Assembly (NCBI GenBank): GCA_949743955.1
Contig: CATJVQ010000040.1
Coordinates: 1 to 62,410 of the forward strand
Length of the DNA stretch: 62,410 nt
Direction: 5' to 3'
Source: an uncultured Oscillospiraceae bacterium
GTDB lineage: Bacteria; Bacillota; Clostridia; Oscillospirales; Ruminococcaceae
Shown here piece after piece: positions 28,971-37,811 of the stretch; positions within the stretch are counted from its first letter, which is position 1, and the number at the start of each line of letters is the position of its first letter. A program made the position numbers and the translations under genes. The notes beneath the pieces are model-generated. The model ran no database searches, was not told the DNA's origin, and worked only from the letters and a program-made list of their open reading frames with translations.

Positions 28971-30073
28971 GACGTGTCAGCTCCTTTCCCAGACGGCGCG
29001 CCCAGCAGCAGATCGAGCAGTGCCAGCGAGACAGCCGCCTCCACACACGGCACCGCGCGCACAGCCAGGCACGGATCGTGCCGCCCCTTGACAGCGAGGA
29101 CCGCTTCGATGTTTGTACGGTAGTCCACTGTCCGCTGTTCGCGGGCGATGGACGGTGTAGGCTTAAACGCGGCCCGCACAAGGATGGGCATCCCGGAGGA
29201 GATGCCGCCCAGAGCGCCGCCGTGGTTGTTGGTCTCGGTATACACCCGCCCCTCCCTGGCCCGGAAGGGGTCGTTGTTTTCGCTGCCGCGCATCTCCGCC
29301 GCGGCGAAGCCCGCGCCGAACTCGACTCCCTTGCACGCGGGGATGCCGAAAAGTATGGACGCTAACACATTCTCCACCCCGCCGAACATCGGATCCCCGA
29401 CACCCGCCGGGAAGCCAATCACCATGCACTCGACAACCCCGCCGACAGAGTCCAGATCCAGCCTCGCCCGCTCGATTTCGGCGCGCATGGCGTCCCCGGC
29501 ATCGGTGTCGAGCACGGGGAAGGGGCTGTTTCCGGGGACGAGAAGGGTTTCTTCGTCGATCCCGGCCGGATCAAACGGCACATCGCTGACGCCGCCCGCC
29601 CGCAAAAGATGCGCCCCGACCGTTATCCCCCGGTGCGCTAAAATCTGTTTGGCTATCCCACCCGCCGCGGCGAGGGGAGCGGTCAGGCGGCCGGAAAAGT
29701 GGCCGCCGCCGCGCACATCGTTATACCCGCCGTAGCGCAGGAAGCCGGTGTAATCGGCGTGCCCCGGGCGGGCCAGCGCCTGCATGGCGCCATAGTCGCC
29801 GGAGCGGGTGTCCGTGTTGCGGATGAGGATGCCCACAGGCGTCCCGCAGGTGACGCCGCCGAGGACCCCGGAGAGGATTTCCGGCAGGTCGGCCTCCTTG
29901 CGGGGCGTGGACGTGCGGTCCTTCCCCGGCGCGCGGCGCGCGAGAAAGCGGGACAGCTCCTCCATGTCGACAGGCTCCCCGGCGGGCAGGCCGTCCAGCA
30001 CCGCGCCGATGCCGCCGCCGTGCGATTCGCCGAAGACGGACAGCTTCAAATGATTCCCCCAGTTAGAGGACAT
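28961..30073 (-). CDS. aroC: Chorismate synthase
   Basis: A 370-residue FMN-dependent lyase for the last shikimate step (EPSP to chorismate). The N-terminal signature GNHLKLSVFGESHGGGIGAV and the later RGGGHFSGRLTAPL and SSGMPILVRAAFKPTPSI stretches are intact. It overlaps pheA and aroA by about 10 bp each. Confidence 0.97.
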   Translation of the reverse strand: MSSNWGNHLKLSVFGESHGGGIGAVLDGLPAGEPVDMEELSRFLARRAPGKDRTSTPRKEADLPEILSGVLGGVTCGTPVGILIRNTDTRSGDYGAMQALARPGHADYTGFLRYGGYNDVRGGGHFSGRLTAPLAAAGGIAKQILAHRGITVGAHLLRAGGVSDVPFDPAGIDEETLLVPGNSPFPVLDTDAGDAMRAEIERARLDLDSVGGVVECMVIGFPAGVGDPMFGGVENVLASILFGIPACKGVEFGAGFAAAEMRGSENNDPFRAREGRVYTETNNHGGALGGISSGMPILVRAAFKPTPSIAREQRTVDYRTNIEAVLAVKGRHDPCLAVRAVPCVEAAVSLALLDLLLGAPSGKGADTSWN

Positions 30074-31286
30074 CGAATTTCCCTCCCAGTTCCCGGAAGC
30101 GTGTAAAGAAGTCCGGGTAGCTTTTTTCGACCGCCTGCGCCCCTAGGATGACGACCGGCTCCTCACAGATGACCGCCGCCACCGCCGCGGCCATGGCGAT
30201 GCGGTGATCCCCCTGCGCGTCGGCTGTCCCGCCGCGCAGGGAGCCGTTCCCGCTCACGGCGAAGCCGTCCTCCCACGCGCGCGCGCGGCCGCCGAGCGCC
30301 TCGATGCACGCACAGACCGACGAGATGCGGTCCGATTCCTTGAGCCGCAGCCTCCCCGCGCCGACAAAACGCGTGACCCCTTTGCGTCCGGCGGCGGCTA
30401 TCGCCAGCGGCGGCACCAGATCCGGGATATCCGCACAGTCCACCCGGGCCTCCCCCGCACCCTCAAATGCGCGCAGGATGTCCGCGGCAGCGCGGTCGCC
30501 CTGCGCGCTGCGGCGGTCGAGCCCCGCCACGCGAACGTGCGCGCCCAGAAACGCCGCCGCCAGCCAGAACGCCCCGCCGCTCCAATCGCCCTCGACATCC
30601 GCCTCCAGCGGCCGGTACGTCTGCCCGCCCGGGACAGTGTACCCCCGCGCCGTCCGCGAGACACGGACGCCGAAGCGCGCGAGCGTGCGGACAGTTAGAT
30701 CCACATATCCCGCGGACTGGAGCGGCGTCGTGAGGGCGATTTCGCTCTCCTCCCCCAGCAGCGGCAGCGCGAAGAGGAGGCCCGTGATATACTGGGACGA
30801 AACATCCCCCGGCAGCTCGTAGACGCCCGGCGTTACCGGCCCCTCTACGGTGAAGGGCATCCCGTCGCAGCGGGAGAGGCGCGCGCCGTGTGTTTGGAGC
30901 GCCCCGGCCAGCGGCCCGAGCGGACGCTCCGGCAGGCGGCCCGTGCCGGTAAAGGTGGTCTCCCCGCCGAGCGCCGCCGCCACAGGCAGGAAGAACCTCT
31001 CCGTGGATCCGCTCTCGCGGCAGGGGCATTCCGCCCCTAGGGACGCGCGCAGCGGCCCCGTCACCCGGGCGGTGAAGCCGCCCGGGCACTCCTCGGTTTC
31101 GATTTTCGCCCCCAGGGCGCGCGCGGCGTCGATGGTGGCGAGGATATCCTGCGAGGGGGCCATGCCGTGCAGGACGCTTGTCCCCTCCGCCAGGGCCGCG
31201 CCGAGCAGGAGGCGGTGCCCCGCCGATTTGGAGGGCGGCGCTGGGACGCTTCCGGACAGCCGTGCCCCCGTGATCCGGATGTCCAT
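30063..31286 (-). CDS. aroA: 3-Phosphoshikimate 1-carboxyvinyltransferase (EPSP synthase)
   Basis: A 407-residue enzyme joining shikimate 3-phosphate and PEP. The N-terminal SVPAPPSKSAGHRLLLGAAL holds the conserved SKS; LKESDRISSVCACIEALGG and QGDHRIAMAAAVAA are the C-terminal motifs. ATG 31286 starts one base after the aroB stop; longer in-frame starts lie inside aroB. The length is close to the family's 420-430. Confidence 0.95.
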   Translation of the reverse strand: MDIRITGARLSGSVPAPPSKSAGHRLLLGAALAEGTSVLHGMAPSQDILATIDAARALGAKIETEECPGGFTARVTGPLRASLGAECPCRESGSTERFFLPVAAALGGETTFTGTGRLPERPLGPLAGALQTHGARLSRCDGMPFTVEGPVTPGVYELPGDVSSQYITGLLFALPLLGEESEIALTTPLQSAGYVDLTVRTLARFGVRVSRTARGYTVPGGQTYRPLEADVEGDWSGGAFWLAAAFLGAHVRVAGLDRRSAQGDRAAADILRAFEGAGEARVDCADIPDLVPPLAIAAAGRKGVTRFVGAGRLRLKESDRISSVCACIEALGGRARAWEDGFAVSGNGSLRGGTADAQGDHRIAMAAAVAAVICEEPVVILGAQAVEKSYPDFFTRFRELGGKFDVL

Positions 31287-31287
31287 G

Positions 31288-32346
31288 TCAGTCCCCCTTC
31301 CCGCACAGGAAGTCCTCGAGCGCGTCCACCTTGACCGGATGCAGCCGCGAGAGGCCCACGCACTGGGCCACGACAAACGAAAGCTCCCCGCCGTGGCGCT
31401 TTTTGTCCCCGCGCATGGCGGGGATAAGGTCCCGTATTCGGCCCTCATAATGGGTCTGCATGTCGTAGGATCGGAGCGCGGAAGCGATGCGCTCCGCTGT
31501 CCCGGAAGCGGAGATCCCCAGGCGCTCCGTGCGCTCGGTGAGCTCCACCATCCCGATCCCCACCGCCTTGCCGTGGGAAATGGCGAAGTGCGTCTCGCGC
31601 TCGATGGCGTGCCCGAGTGTATGCCCGAAGTTTAAGAGCTGGCGCCGCCCGGTGTCGCGCTCGTCCTCCTCGACCACCTGCCGCTTGTAGTCCACGCAGC
31701 GGCGGATGATTTCGTCCAGGCGCTCCTTTGCCCTTCCGTCCGCAAGGAGATCGAAGAGGGTTTCGTCAAAGAGCACGCCGTATTTGATGGATTCGGCCAC
31801 ACCGTCGCAGAAGATGTCGTGCGGCAGGGTGGCGAGAGTATCCGTATCGCACACGACTAAACGCGGCTGCCAGAACGCCCCGACCAGATTCTTCCCCGTG
31901 GGGATGTTGACCGCCGTCTTGCCGCCCACAGAGGAATCCACCGCGGCGAGGAACGTCGTGGGGATCTGCACGTAGGGCACGCCGCGCAGCCACGTAGCGG
32001 CGGCGTACCCGGCGAGATCCCCCGCGACCCCGCCGCCCAGCGCGACGATGACGTCCGACCGGGTGACGGCGTTCGCGGAGAGGAAGCCGTAAATTTCAAG
32101 GAGGCGTTCGTGATTCTTGGATTCCTCCCCGTTCGGGAAGACATATTCCGCCGTCTTAAAACCGGCGGCACGCAGGGAGTCGAGCAGGGCGGGGGCGTAG
32201 AGGCCGTGGACGATATCGTCGGTAACCACAGCGGCGCTCACTGCCTTCGGGAAGAGCTTGCGCAGTCTCTCGCCAGTAGAGGGGAGCAGTCCGGCGCCGA
32301 TGTGGATATCATAGGCCGGGGCGGTATGAACGGTGATGGATGGCAT
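31288..32346 (-). CDS. aroB: 3-Dehydroquinate synthase
   Basis: A 352-residue NAD+/metal enzyme converting DAHP to 3-dehydroquinate. The NAD-binding GGGVAGDLAGYAAATWLRG and the SVGGKTAVN motif are present, with metal ligands in LNFGHTLGHAIE. It is thirteen bases after aroF and one base before aroA, so it is clearly co-transcribed. Confidence 0.96.
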   Translation of the reverse strand: MPSITVHTAPAYDIHIGAGLLPSTGERLRKLFPKAVSAAVVTDDIVHGLYAPALLDSLRAAGFKTAEYVFPNGEESKNHERLLEIYGFLSANAVTRSDVIVALGGGVAGDLAGYAAATWLRGVPYVQIPTTFLAAVDSSVGGKTAVNIPTGKNLVGAFWQPRLVVCDTDTLATLPHDIFCDGVAESIKYGVLFDETLFDLLADGRAKERLDEIIRRCVDYKRQVVEEDERDTGRRQLLNFGHTLGHAIERETHFAISHGKAVGIGMVELTERTERLGISASGTAERIASALRSYDMQTHYEGRIRDLIPAMRGDKKRHGGELSFVVAQCVGLSRLHPVKVDALEDFLCGKGD

Positions 32347-32359
32347 AGGGGTTCTCCTT

Positions 32360-33403
32360 TCAAGCGTCTTTTTCCGGCAGCGGCAGCGGTGCTTCCAAGC
32401 GCTTGCCCATGAACTCGGCCATCGCCCGCAGGCGGGGCATCAGCGTGTCGAACTGGTCGGGGGTGAGGGACTGCGGTCCGTCGGACAAAGCGTGCTCGGG
32501 ATCGTTGTGAACCTCGATGATGAGCCCGTCCGCCCCGGCGGCGACAGCCGCGAGCGAGAGCGGCTCCACCATCCAGCTTAAGCCCGACGCGTGGCTCGGG
32601 TCGATGACGACCGGCAGGTGCGAGAGCTTCTTGAGCATTGGCACGGCGGAGACATCGAGCGTATTGCGCGTGGAGGTCTCGAACGTGCGGACGCCGCGCT
32701 CGCAGAGGATGACGTTTTCGTTTCCTCCGGCCATAATGTATTCGGCGCTCATCAGGAGTTCCTCAATGGTGTTGGCCAGCCCGCGCTTTAAAAGGATGGG
32801 TGTCTGAACATGCCCGAGCTCCTTGAGCAGCTCGAAATTCTGCATATTGCGCGCGCCGACCTGGATGAGGTCGACATCCTCGAAGAGATCGAGGTGGGCG
32901 ACGGACATGATTTCCGTCACGATGGGCATGCCGGTGGCGGCTCTCGCCTCCCGCAGGAGCTCGAGTCCCTGCGCGCGCATGCCCTGGAACGCATAGGGAG
33001 AGGTGCGGGGCTTAAAGGCGCCGCCGCGCAGGAGCGTCGCCCCCGCCGCGCGCACACGCCGGGCGATACCGGTGATCTGCCCCTCGCTCTCGACCGAGCA
33101 GGGCCCGGCGATGACATGGAATGTCCCGCCGCCAATGGTCAGCCCGGCCACATTGATGGCGGAATCGAGCGGATGAAACTTGCGGTTGGCTTTCTTATAC
33201 GGTTCCTGTACGCGCATGACCTCCTCGACGATGGAGACCGAGCGGATGATGTCGATATCCAGCGAGGCGGTATCGCCCACGAGGCCGAGGATGGTGGTGT
33301 GTACGCCGTGTGTGATTTTCGCATTGATGTCTTGATCGTGCAGCCAGCCGACAAATGTATCGAGCTGATTCTGAGAGACATTTTCCTTGAGGATAACAAC
33401 CAT
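32360..33403 (-). CDS. aroF: 3-Deoxy-7-phosphoheptulonate synthase (type I-beta DAHP synthase)
   Basis: A 347-residue first enzyme of the shikimate pathway, condensing PEP and erythrose 4-phosphate. An N-terminal ~70-residue ferredoxin-like regulatory domain precedes the barrel, which shows GPCSVESEGQI, LRGGAFKPRTSPYAFQG and IDPSHASGL. This architecture is the AroFQ/AroA type I-beta, often feedback-regulated through the added domain. It opens the aro operon, after a 260-base leader with a Phe/Tyr-rich mini-gene and a terminator, implying attenuation control. Confidence 0.96.
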   Translation of the reverse strand: MVVILKENVSQNQLDTFVGWLHDQDINAKITHGVHTTILGLVGDTASLDIDIIRSVSIVEEVMRVQEPYKKANRKFHPLDSAINVAGLTIGGGTFHVIAGPCSVESEGQITGIARRVRAAGATLLRGGAFKPRTSPYAFQGMRAQGLELLREARAATGMPIVTEIMSVAHLDLFEDVDLIQVGARNMQNFELLKELGHVQTPILLKRGLANTIEELLMSAEYIMAGGNENVILCERGVRTFETSTRNTLDVSAVPMLKKLSHLPVVIDPSHASGLSWMVEPLSLAAVAAGADGLIIEVHNDPEHALSDGPQSLTPDQFDTLMPRLRAMAEFMGKRLEAPLPLPEKDA

Positions 33404-33443
33404 GCAAACTTCTCCTTTTTATGGGTTTTTATGCGTCCCGCGG

Positions 33444-33480
33444 CCAAAAGAAAAGGCGGACGTCCCAAAGACGCCCGCCT
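33444..33480 (-). terminator. Attenuator-type terminator in the aroF leader
   Basis: On the minus strand a 10-bp GC-rich stem (33470-33479 with 33455-33464, one G-U) is followed by TTTTCTTTT. It lies inside the transcribed leader, 40 bases before aroF. An upstream CGCC (minus) could pair with the stem's GGCG and disrupt it. Confidence 0.75.
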
Positions 33481-33515
33481 GTTTTTGGCGAAATACGAGG
33501 ATGCTTCCCCGCTTT

Positions 33516-33641
33516 TTATCCGGGGCACCTCTCCGTCTCTGGTTCGGAAACATCGCAGCAAAAAGAACCCGCGCTAAAGAAATAGCCCAGGTCCATGGTA
33601 AAGTAAAAGCGGCTGCTGTATCCGTTACCCAAAGAGTTCAC
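33516..33641 (-). CDS. Putative Phe/Tyr-rich leader peptide of the aro operon
   Basis: A 41-codon open frame starts at GTG 33641, seven bases after AGGGG, and stops at TAA 33518-33516. Eight of residues 8-27 are aromatic: Y8, F12, Y13, F14, Y20, F21, F22 and F27, with no Trp. It lies between the aroF promoter and a terminator hairpin, the classical layout for ribosome-mediated attenuation by Phe/Tyr supply. No T-box core is seen in the leader. An internal ATG (33596) could start a shorter form but has no ribosome site. The function is inferred. Confidence 0.55.
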   Translation of the reverse strand: MNSLGNGYSSRFYFTMDLGYFFSAGSFCCDVSEPETERCPG

Positions 33642-33666
33642 CTCATTGCCCCTAATTACGCATTTT

Positions 33667-33708
33667 ATCATACAACGGAAATCCCGCCTTGTCAAGGAGA
33701 AATTTCCG
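33667..33708 (-). promoter_or_regulatory. aro operon promoter with flanking inverted repeat
   Basis: On the minus strand TTGACA (33690-33695) and TATGAT (33667-33672) are 17 bp apart, with a start near 33660. A 7-bp inverted repeat CGGAAAT (33676-33682) and ATTTCCG (33702-33708) flanks the -35. It may be an operator or the remains of the ridA terminator. Confidence 0.7.
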
Positions 33709-33729
33709 GAGGCGAAACACAGAGCGGGA

Positions 33730-34104
33730 TTATTTTACGGCGACGGCTTCAATCTCGAAGAGCGCGCCCTTGGGCAGTGCGGCCACCTGAACGCAGGAAC
33801 GGGCGGGCGCTTCCCCGGGGAAGTAGTCCGCATAGATGGCGTTGATAGCGGCGAAATCACCGATGTCCGCTAAGAATACAGTGGTCTTCACAACGTCGGC
33901 GCAGCTCATGCCGGCGGCGGCCAGAACGGCCTTCAGATTCTCGAGCGCCTGGGTGGCCTGCGCCTCTACACCGCCGGGCAATTTGCCCGTTGCGGGGTTC
34001 AGCCCCAGCTGCCCCGAGGTATACAGTGTCGATCCGGCCAGCTTGGCGTGGCAGTACGGCCCCACGGCGGCGGGAGCGTTCGCGGCGGTGATGGTTTTGT
34101 TCAT
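33730..34104 (-). CDS. ridA: RidA family reactive intermediate deaminase
   Basis: A 124-residue YjgF/YER057c/UK114 protein that hydrolyses reactive enamine/imine intermediates released by PLP enzymes. The fold's signature GPYCHAKLAGSTLYTSGQ and the catalytic-site region ARSCVQVAALPKGALFEIEAV are intact; the conserved arginine is in PARSCVQV. It has its own promoter and sits just before the aro operon promoter. Confidence 0.95.
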   Translation of the reverse strand: MNKTITAANAPAAVGPYCHAKLAGSTLYTSGQLGLNPATGKLPGGVEAQATQALENLKAVLAAAGMSCADVVKTTVFLADIGDFAAINAIYADYFPGEAPARSCVQVAALPKGALFEIEAVAVK

Positions 34105-34146
34105 GGAAGTTCCTCCTCTTATGATCGGATAGTTTCTGCTCTTTTC

Positions 34147-34174
34147 ATTATAGTTGGAAACACAAAAAAATCAA
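34147..34174 (-). promoter_or_regulatory. ridA promoter
   Basis: On the minus strand TTGATT (34169-34174) and TATAAT (34147-34152) are 16 bp apart, followed by GAGGAGGAA before the ridA ATG. Confidence 0.65.
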
Positions 34175-34222
34175 GCCGGATTCCGAATTTGTCCGGAACC
34201 CTCGGGGCACTGCCGGTGCCTC

Positions 34223-34603
34223 CTACTCCGGCAGCAGGCCCGGGACGAAGTTGCGCACCCCATAGAACAGGAGCACAGCCCCGAGCAGCGGGAACCAGAC
34301 CCATCCGCTGCGAGGCAGTATCCTTTTCGGATGTCCGCACGCCGCGAGGACCGCTTCCAGATAGAGCGCCAGGAGCAGCAGCGCGAGGATGGGCGGGGCC
34401 GGATTATACCAAAGCGCCCTTGGAATGTCTCCGTGCAGGAGCAAAAGGACACTGTGGGTGTTTCCGCACGCCGGGCACCATAGCCCCGTCACCCGCCGCA
34501 GGATGCACGCCGGGAAACGAGACGCGAGGCGGGCGATTTCCTCCCGGAACAGGAGCGCCGCCCCGCCCAGCAGGGGCGGGACGGCCAAGAGAACGGCACG
34601 CAT
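34223..34603 (-). CDS. DUF2752 membrane protein
   Basis: A 126-residue protein with three or four hydrophobic segments. The DUF2752 signature is clear: a first helix, then GLWCPACGNTHSVLLLLHGD and a following WYNPAPP. The function is unknown in the literature I recall. Its ATG overlaps the phosphatase stop by one base, so it is the last gene of the hydrogenase-phosphatase operon. The two cysteines may bind metal or form a redox pair (inference). Confidence 0.85.
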   Translation of the reverse strand: MRAVLLAVPPLLGGAALLFREEIARLASRFPACILRRVTGLWCPACGNTHSVLLLLHGDIPRALWYNPAPPILALLLLALYLEAVLAACGHPKRILPRSGWVWFPLLGAVLLFYGVRNFVPGLLPE

Positions 34604-35781
34604 CAGAAATATTCCACGGTCACGTGCTTCCCTTCGCTCTCGAGCACGCCCGCCAGGTCCTTTATCAGATTGAGCTTGAGCCCCAGCGAAACCGGCATGC
34701 CGGGGTTCTGGTGCGCCGGGTTGAGCGCGCGCCCCACAAGGAAGTGGATCTCCGTGGAGTCCTCGAGCAGGACCTTCGCTAAGAGGGTCGCGCCATCCTT
34801 TTTATTGAGGGTATATGTATCCAGGCTCGCCGGATCGCTCTGCTCAAGCAGAGCCCGGATGATGTCGAGCGTCTTGCCGATGGTGAGCACGCCCTCCGTG
34901 ACCAGATCGATGCCCGGGATCTTCGCCGTGGGCGGGATGGCCGGGTTCTCGTAGTCGATGGAGACGTCGAGCGGGCGCCCCGTGACACGGGAGACAATCT
35001 GCGACGTGCTCCCCCCGCAGACAACGCGCAGCCCGTCCGCGTGCATCAGCTTGCCGACGACGACCTCGTCCATCTCCTTGTTGACGGGCGGGCCGACCAT
35101 CACTGTCGCCGGGCGGGAGGGCTTCAGCCGCAGCGAACAGACAGTGCTGTCGTCCCCCGGCTGGTCCATATAGAGCGTGTTGACGGCCGAAAGCAGCTTG
35201 CGGGTGAGCATGAGCGGCGAAATCTCCGGCGTGACATTCTCCTTCAAGAAGTCCACCACGCTCTCGTACAGCCACCCGAGGTCGAGCAGGCGCCCGACCC
35301 CCGCGTGGACCACACCGTCGGAAAACATGACAAGCATGTCCCCCGGCTCGCCCTTAAAGCGCGAGACGAAGATGCGCTTCCCGCCCATCTCGCGCTCCTC
35401 GCGCTCGATGCGGATCGCCTTGTTGGCATGGAAGTAGACGAGATCCGGATTGTCGAACTCGACGAGATAGATTTCCCCATCGTCGGCCACACGCACAATC
35501 GTGAACGTGGAATAGGCCACGCCGCGCTCCGCACAGACGGGGAGTGTCTCAGCCATGGTATCCACGACATCCGCGAGCGTGCCTCCCCCGGAGAACATGG
35601 TGGAGATGATTTTGCTTGTCATCGTGGAGAGGATGTTCGCCTTCACGCCGCTGCCGAGCCCATCAGCCAAGACAGCGAGGACGTAATCGTCCCCGCGCAC
35701 GATCTCCACCTTGTCCCCGCACAGCTCCTCGCCGTAGTGATTGAGGCTTTCCCAGGCGATGTCTACAAACAGCTTTGTCAT
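34603..35781 (-). CDS. SpoIIE family serine phosphatase
   Basis: A 392-residue PP2C-type phosphatase. Metal-binding motifs are VLAVLADGLGSGVKA near the start, MLVMFSDGVVHAG and the GDDSTVCSLRL stretch. No membrane segments are present, so it is not SpoIIE proper. The C-terminal ~170 residues form a separate domain of unknown role. It overlaps the HydS-like gene by four bases, the arrangement described for group C sensory [FeFe] hydrogenases, and probably relays that protein's signal by dephosphorylating an unknown target. Confidence 0.88.
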   Translation of the reverse strand: MTKLFVDIAWESLNHYGEELCGDKVEIVRGDDYVLAVLADGLGSGVKANILSTMTSKIISTMFSGGGTLADVVDTMAETLPVCAERGVAYSTFTIVRVADDGEIYLVEFDNPDLVYFHANKAIRIEREEREMGGKRIFVSRFKGEPGDMLVMFSDGVVHAGVGRLLDLGWLYESVVDFLKENVTPEISPLMLTRKLLSAVNTLYMDQPGDDSTVCSLRLKPSRPATVMVGPPVNKEMDEVVVGKLMHADGLRVVCGGSTSQIVSRVTGRPLDVSIDYENPAIPPTAKIPGIDLVTEGVLTIGKTLDIIRALLEQSDPASLDTYTLNKKDGATLLAKVLLEDSTEIHFLVGRALNPAHQNPGMPVSLGLKLNLIKDLAGVLESEGKHVTVEYF

Positions 35782-37499
35782 GAGCGGACCCCCGCTTCCT
35801 CGCCGGGCGCCATCGAATGCTTGAGGTTGCTTAAGGCCACCTTGGTTTCCGCGGTTGTCTCGCCTAAGAGGCTCGCTATCTCCTGGGCGACGCGCATCTG
35901 CTTGTCGATGACCTTCTGCGCGGTCTCTATCGTGTGCCCGCGCAGCTCGGCGAGCTGCTCCTCCTGTTTGTCCTCCTCGGTGACATCCTTGACAAACGCA
36001 AGATACATGTGGTGCTCGCGGATATAGATGATGGATTTTTCGACCGTCCGCCCGCGATCGGCGAGGGTCTCCTTCGCTTCGACGATAACACCCTTATTCT
36101 TCGCCTCATCAAAGCCGGTTTCGCCGTAGAAGGCGGGAAGCATCTGCCCCATGCACTCCTCGCGGCTGACCCCATAGATTTCCTCGGCGCGGGGATTGAG
36201 CTCCAATACGCCCAAGTCCTCGTCAAAGGCGATGATGGCGTTCGGGCTGTTCTCGATCACTGTGGAGGAGATATTCTCCGCCCGCGCCTTCAGATACGGC
36301 ATGCACATGCTGATATCCGCCTTGCCGCGCAGCACGGCGATCGCCTTGTCCCGGCAGGTGGGATATCCGCAGGAGGAACAGTTGAGTTCGTCCTCGGGGG
36401 TGAACTTACCGATGGAGCGCAGCACGCGCCGGATATCCTCCTCGCTCGGCTCGCCGAGATCCGGGCGGCGGTTCTGGAACACGCGCGGATGGGAGCTCGT
36501 GGTGCCGGCGCTCCGGGCGGGGGACTGGTCCTCGGGGCGGGGCGTGTCGGAAAGGGTGCCGCTCGCGAGCGTCGCGTTCACTCCGTGCATGCGCATGACG
36601 GGGCCGCCCAGGCACCCGCCGGGGCAGAGGTTCGCTTCGATGAAGAGCCCCTCCGGCTCGTTTTTGCGCAGGGAGGACAAAAGATCCATGCAGCTTTCCA
36701 GTCCGTCGACCGCCAGCGGCGTATAGCCGTAGTCGGCTGTCTCGGCGGGGGCGAGCGTTTTGAGGATGCCTGTCGGCTCCGGGTAGAGGCGCGACACCGG
36801 CTCCGCGACGCCGCACACCTCCGAATCCTCCTCCCCGAACTCGACGCCCGCGCGGACCATCCAGCGGTCCACACTGTCGAAGGTGAGGGCATGGTTGACC
36901 ATTCCCCCGGCGAGGGGATCACTGGCCTCCTCCATCTTCGAGAGGCACGGCCCGACAAAGACGACCTTGATGTCGCCATACGTCTCGCGCATGAGGCGGG
37001 CATGGGCCATCATGGGCGAGGAGACGGGAGCGAGCATCTTGATAAGCTCCGGATAGTGGCGCTCAACGAGCATCACCACCGAGGGACAGGCCGTGGCGAT
37101 GATATTCTTCATCTTTTTGTGGCGCATCAGGGCGGCATACTCGTGCGTGGCGGCCGCAGCGCCGATGGCTGTCTCCTCCACGCCCGTGAACCCGAGCTCC
37201 TTAAACGCCTTGCTTAACTGGGCGAAGGATTTGCCCTTCCACCAGCCTGTCCACGACGGGGCCACGCTCAGATACACCGGCTTGCCGGATGAAATCAGCT
37301 CCCGGACCTTCTCCGTATCATCCTGAAGGATGCGCGCGTTCTGCGGGCAGCAGCGCACGCATGTCCCGCACAGCACGCACTCGTCGGGGATGACCTGGGC
37401 GAGGTTGTCCCGAAATTCGATGGCCTTGAGCGGACAGTCCCGGATACATTTATAACAGCTCTGGCAGCTCTTTGTATTCAGTTTGATGATGTTGCTCAC
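35778..37499 (-). CDS. HydS-like sensory [FeFe] hydrogenase with PAS domain
   Basis: A 573-residue modular protein. Two [4Fe-4S] ferredoxin motifs lie near the N-terminus (C12-C22 and C41-C51). The hydrogenase large-subunit domain follows with variant H-cluster motifs TACPS, VGPCLSK and LCPGGCLGGP; the usual second Cys of the first motif is replaced. A further Cys-rich cluster (NCSSCGYPTC) and a PAS domain (VIENSPNAIIAFDED) complete it. This matches group C putative H2 sensors rather than catalytic enzymes. It is coupled to a 2Fe-2S protein and a phosphatase. H2 sensing is inferred from the family. Confidence 0.85.
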   Translation of the reverse strand: MSNIIKLNTKSCQSCYKCIRDCPLKAIEFRDNLAQVIPDECVLCGTCVRCCPQNARILQDDTEKVRELISSGKPVYLSVAPSWTGWWKGKSFAQLSKAFKELGFTGVEETAIGAAAATHEYAALMRHKKMKNIIATACPSVVMLVERHYPELIKMLAPVSSPMMAHARLMRETYGDIKVVFVGPCLSKMEEASDPLAGGMVNHALTFDSVDRWMVRAGVEFGEEDSEVCGVAEPVSRLYPEPTGILKTLAPAETADYGYTPLAVDGLESCMDLLSSLRKNEPEGLFIEANLCPGGCLGGPVMRMHGVNATLASGTLSDTPRPEDQSPARSAGTTSSHPRVFQNRRPDLGEPSEEDIRRVLRSIGKFTPEDELNCSSCGYPTCRDKAIAVLRGKADISMCMPYLKARAENISSTVIENSPNAIIAFDEDLGVLELNPRAEEIYGVSREECMGQMLPAFYGETGFDEAKNKGVIVEAKETLADRGRTVEKSIIYIREHHMYLAFVKDVTEEDKQEEQLAELRGHTIETAQKVIDKQMRVAQEIASLLGETTAETKVALSNLKHSMAPGEEAGVRS

Positions 37500-37762
37500 T
37501 GTGCTGACCCTCCCGCCTTGACTTTGGGATAAATTTCCTTATAAAAGACATCCTGCGCATTCTGGAAGCCGACATTCTGCACCGGCGTGTCGTCCACCAT
37601 CACAGAGATCCCCTCCAGGCACCGGCCCATACAGAACGAGGCCTTGAGCGCCACCTCATCCTTCAGATCGTTTTTGGCGATGAGCTCCTGAAATGTCTTG
37701 AGCACCTGATAGGAGCCCTTCATGTGGCATGAGCTCCCCACGCATACCTTCACTTCAACCAT
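37496..37762 (-). CDS. Thioredoxin-like [2Fe-2S] ferredoxin
   Basis: An 88-residue protein of the NuoE/HymA-type thioredoxin-like [2Fe-2S] fold. Ligands are C-V-G-S-S-C near residue 7-12 and C-M-G-R-C near 49-53. ATG 37762 is chosen because upstream codons lack a ribosome site and read through the promoter region. The gene overlaps the HydS-like gene by four bases, so it probably delivers electrons to it or forms a complex with it. Confidence 0.87.
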   Translation of the reverse strand: MVEVKVCVGSSCHMKGSYQVLKTFQELIAKNDLKDEVALKASFCMGRCLEGISVMVDDTPVQNVGFQNAQDVFYKEIYPKVKAGGSAQ

Positions 37763-37811
37763 CCTGTGACCCCCTGTCCGCCCGGAAAGCGGGCGCGGAT
37801 TTATATACCCT

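Noticed and set aside
33403-33660. T-box riboswitch in the aroF leader
   Set aside because: No GGTGGTACCGC-type core or AGTA bulge is present, unlike the real T-box at 55525.
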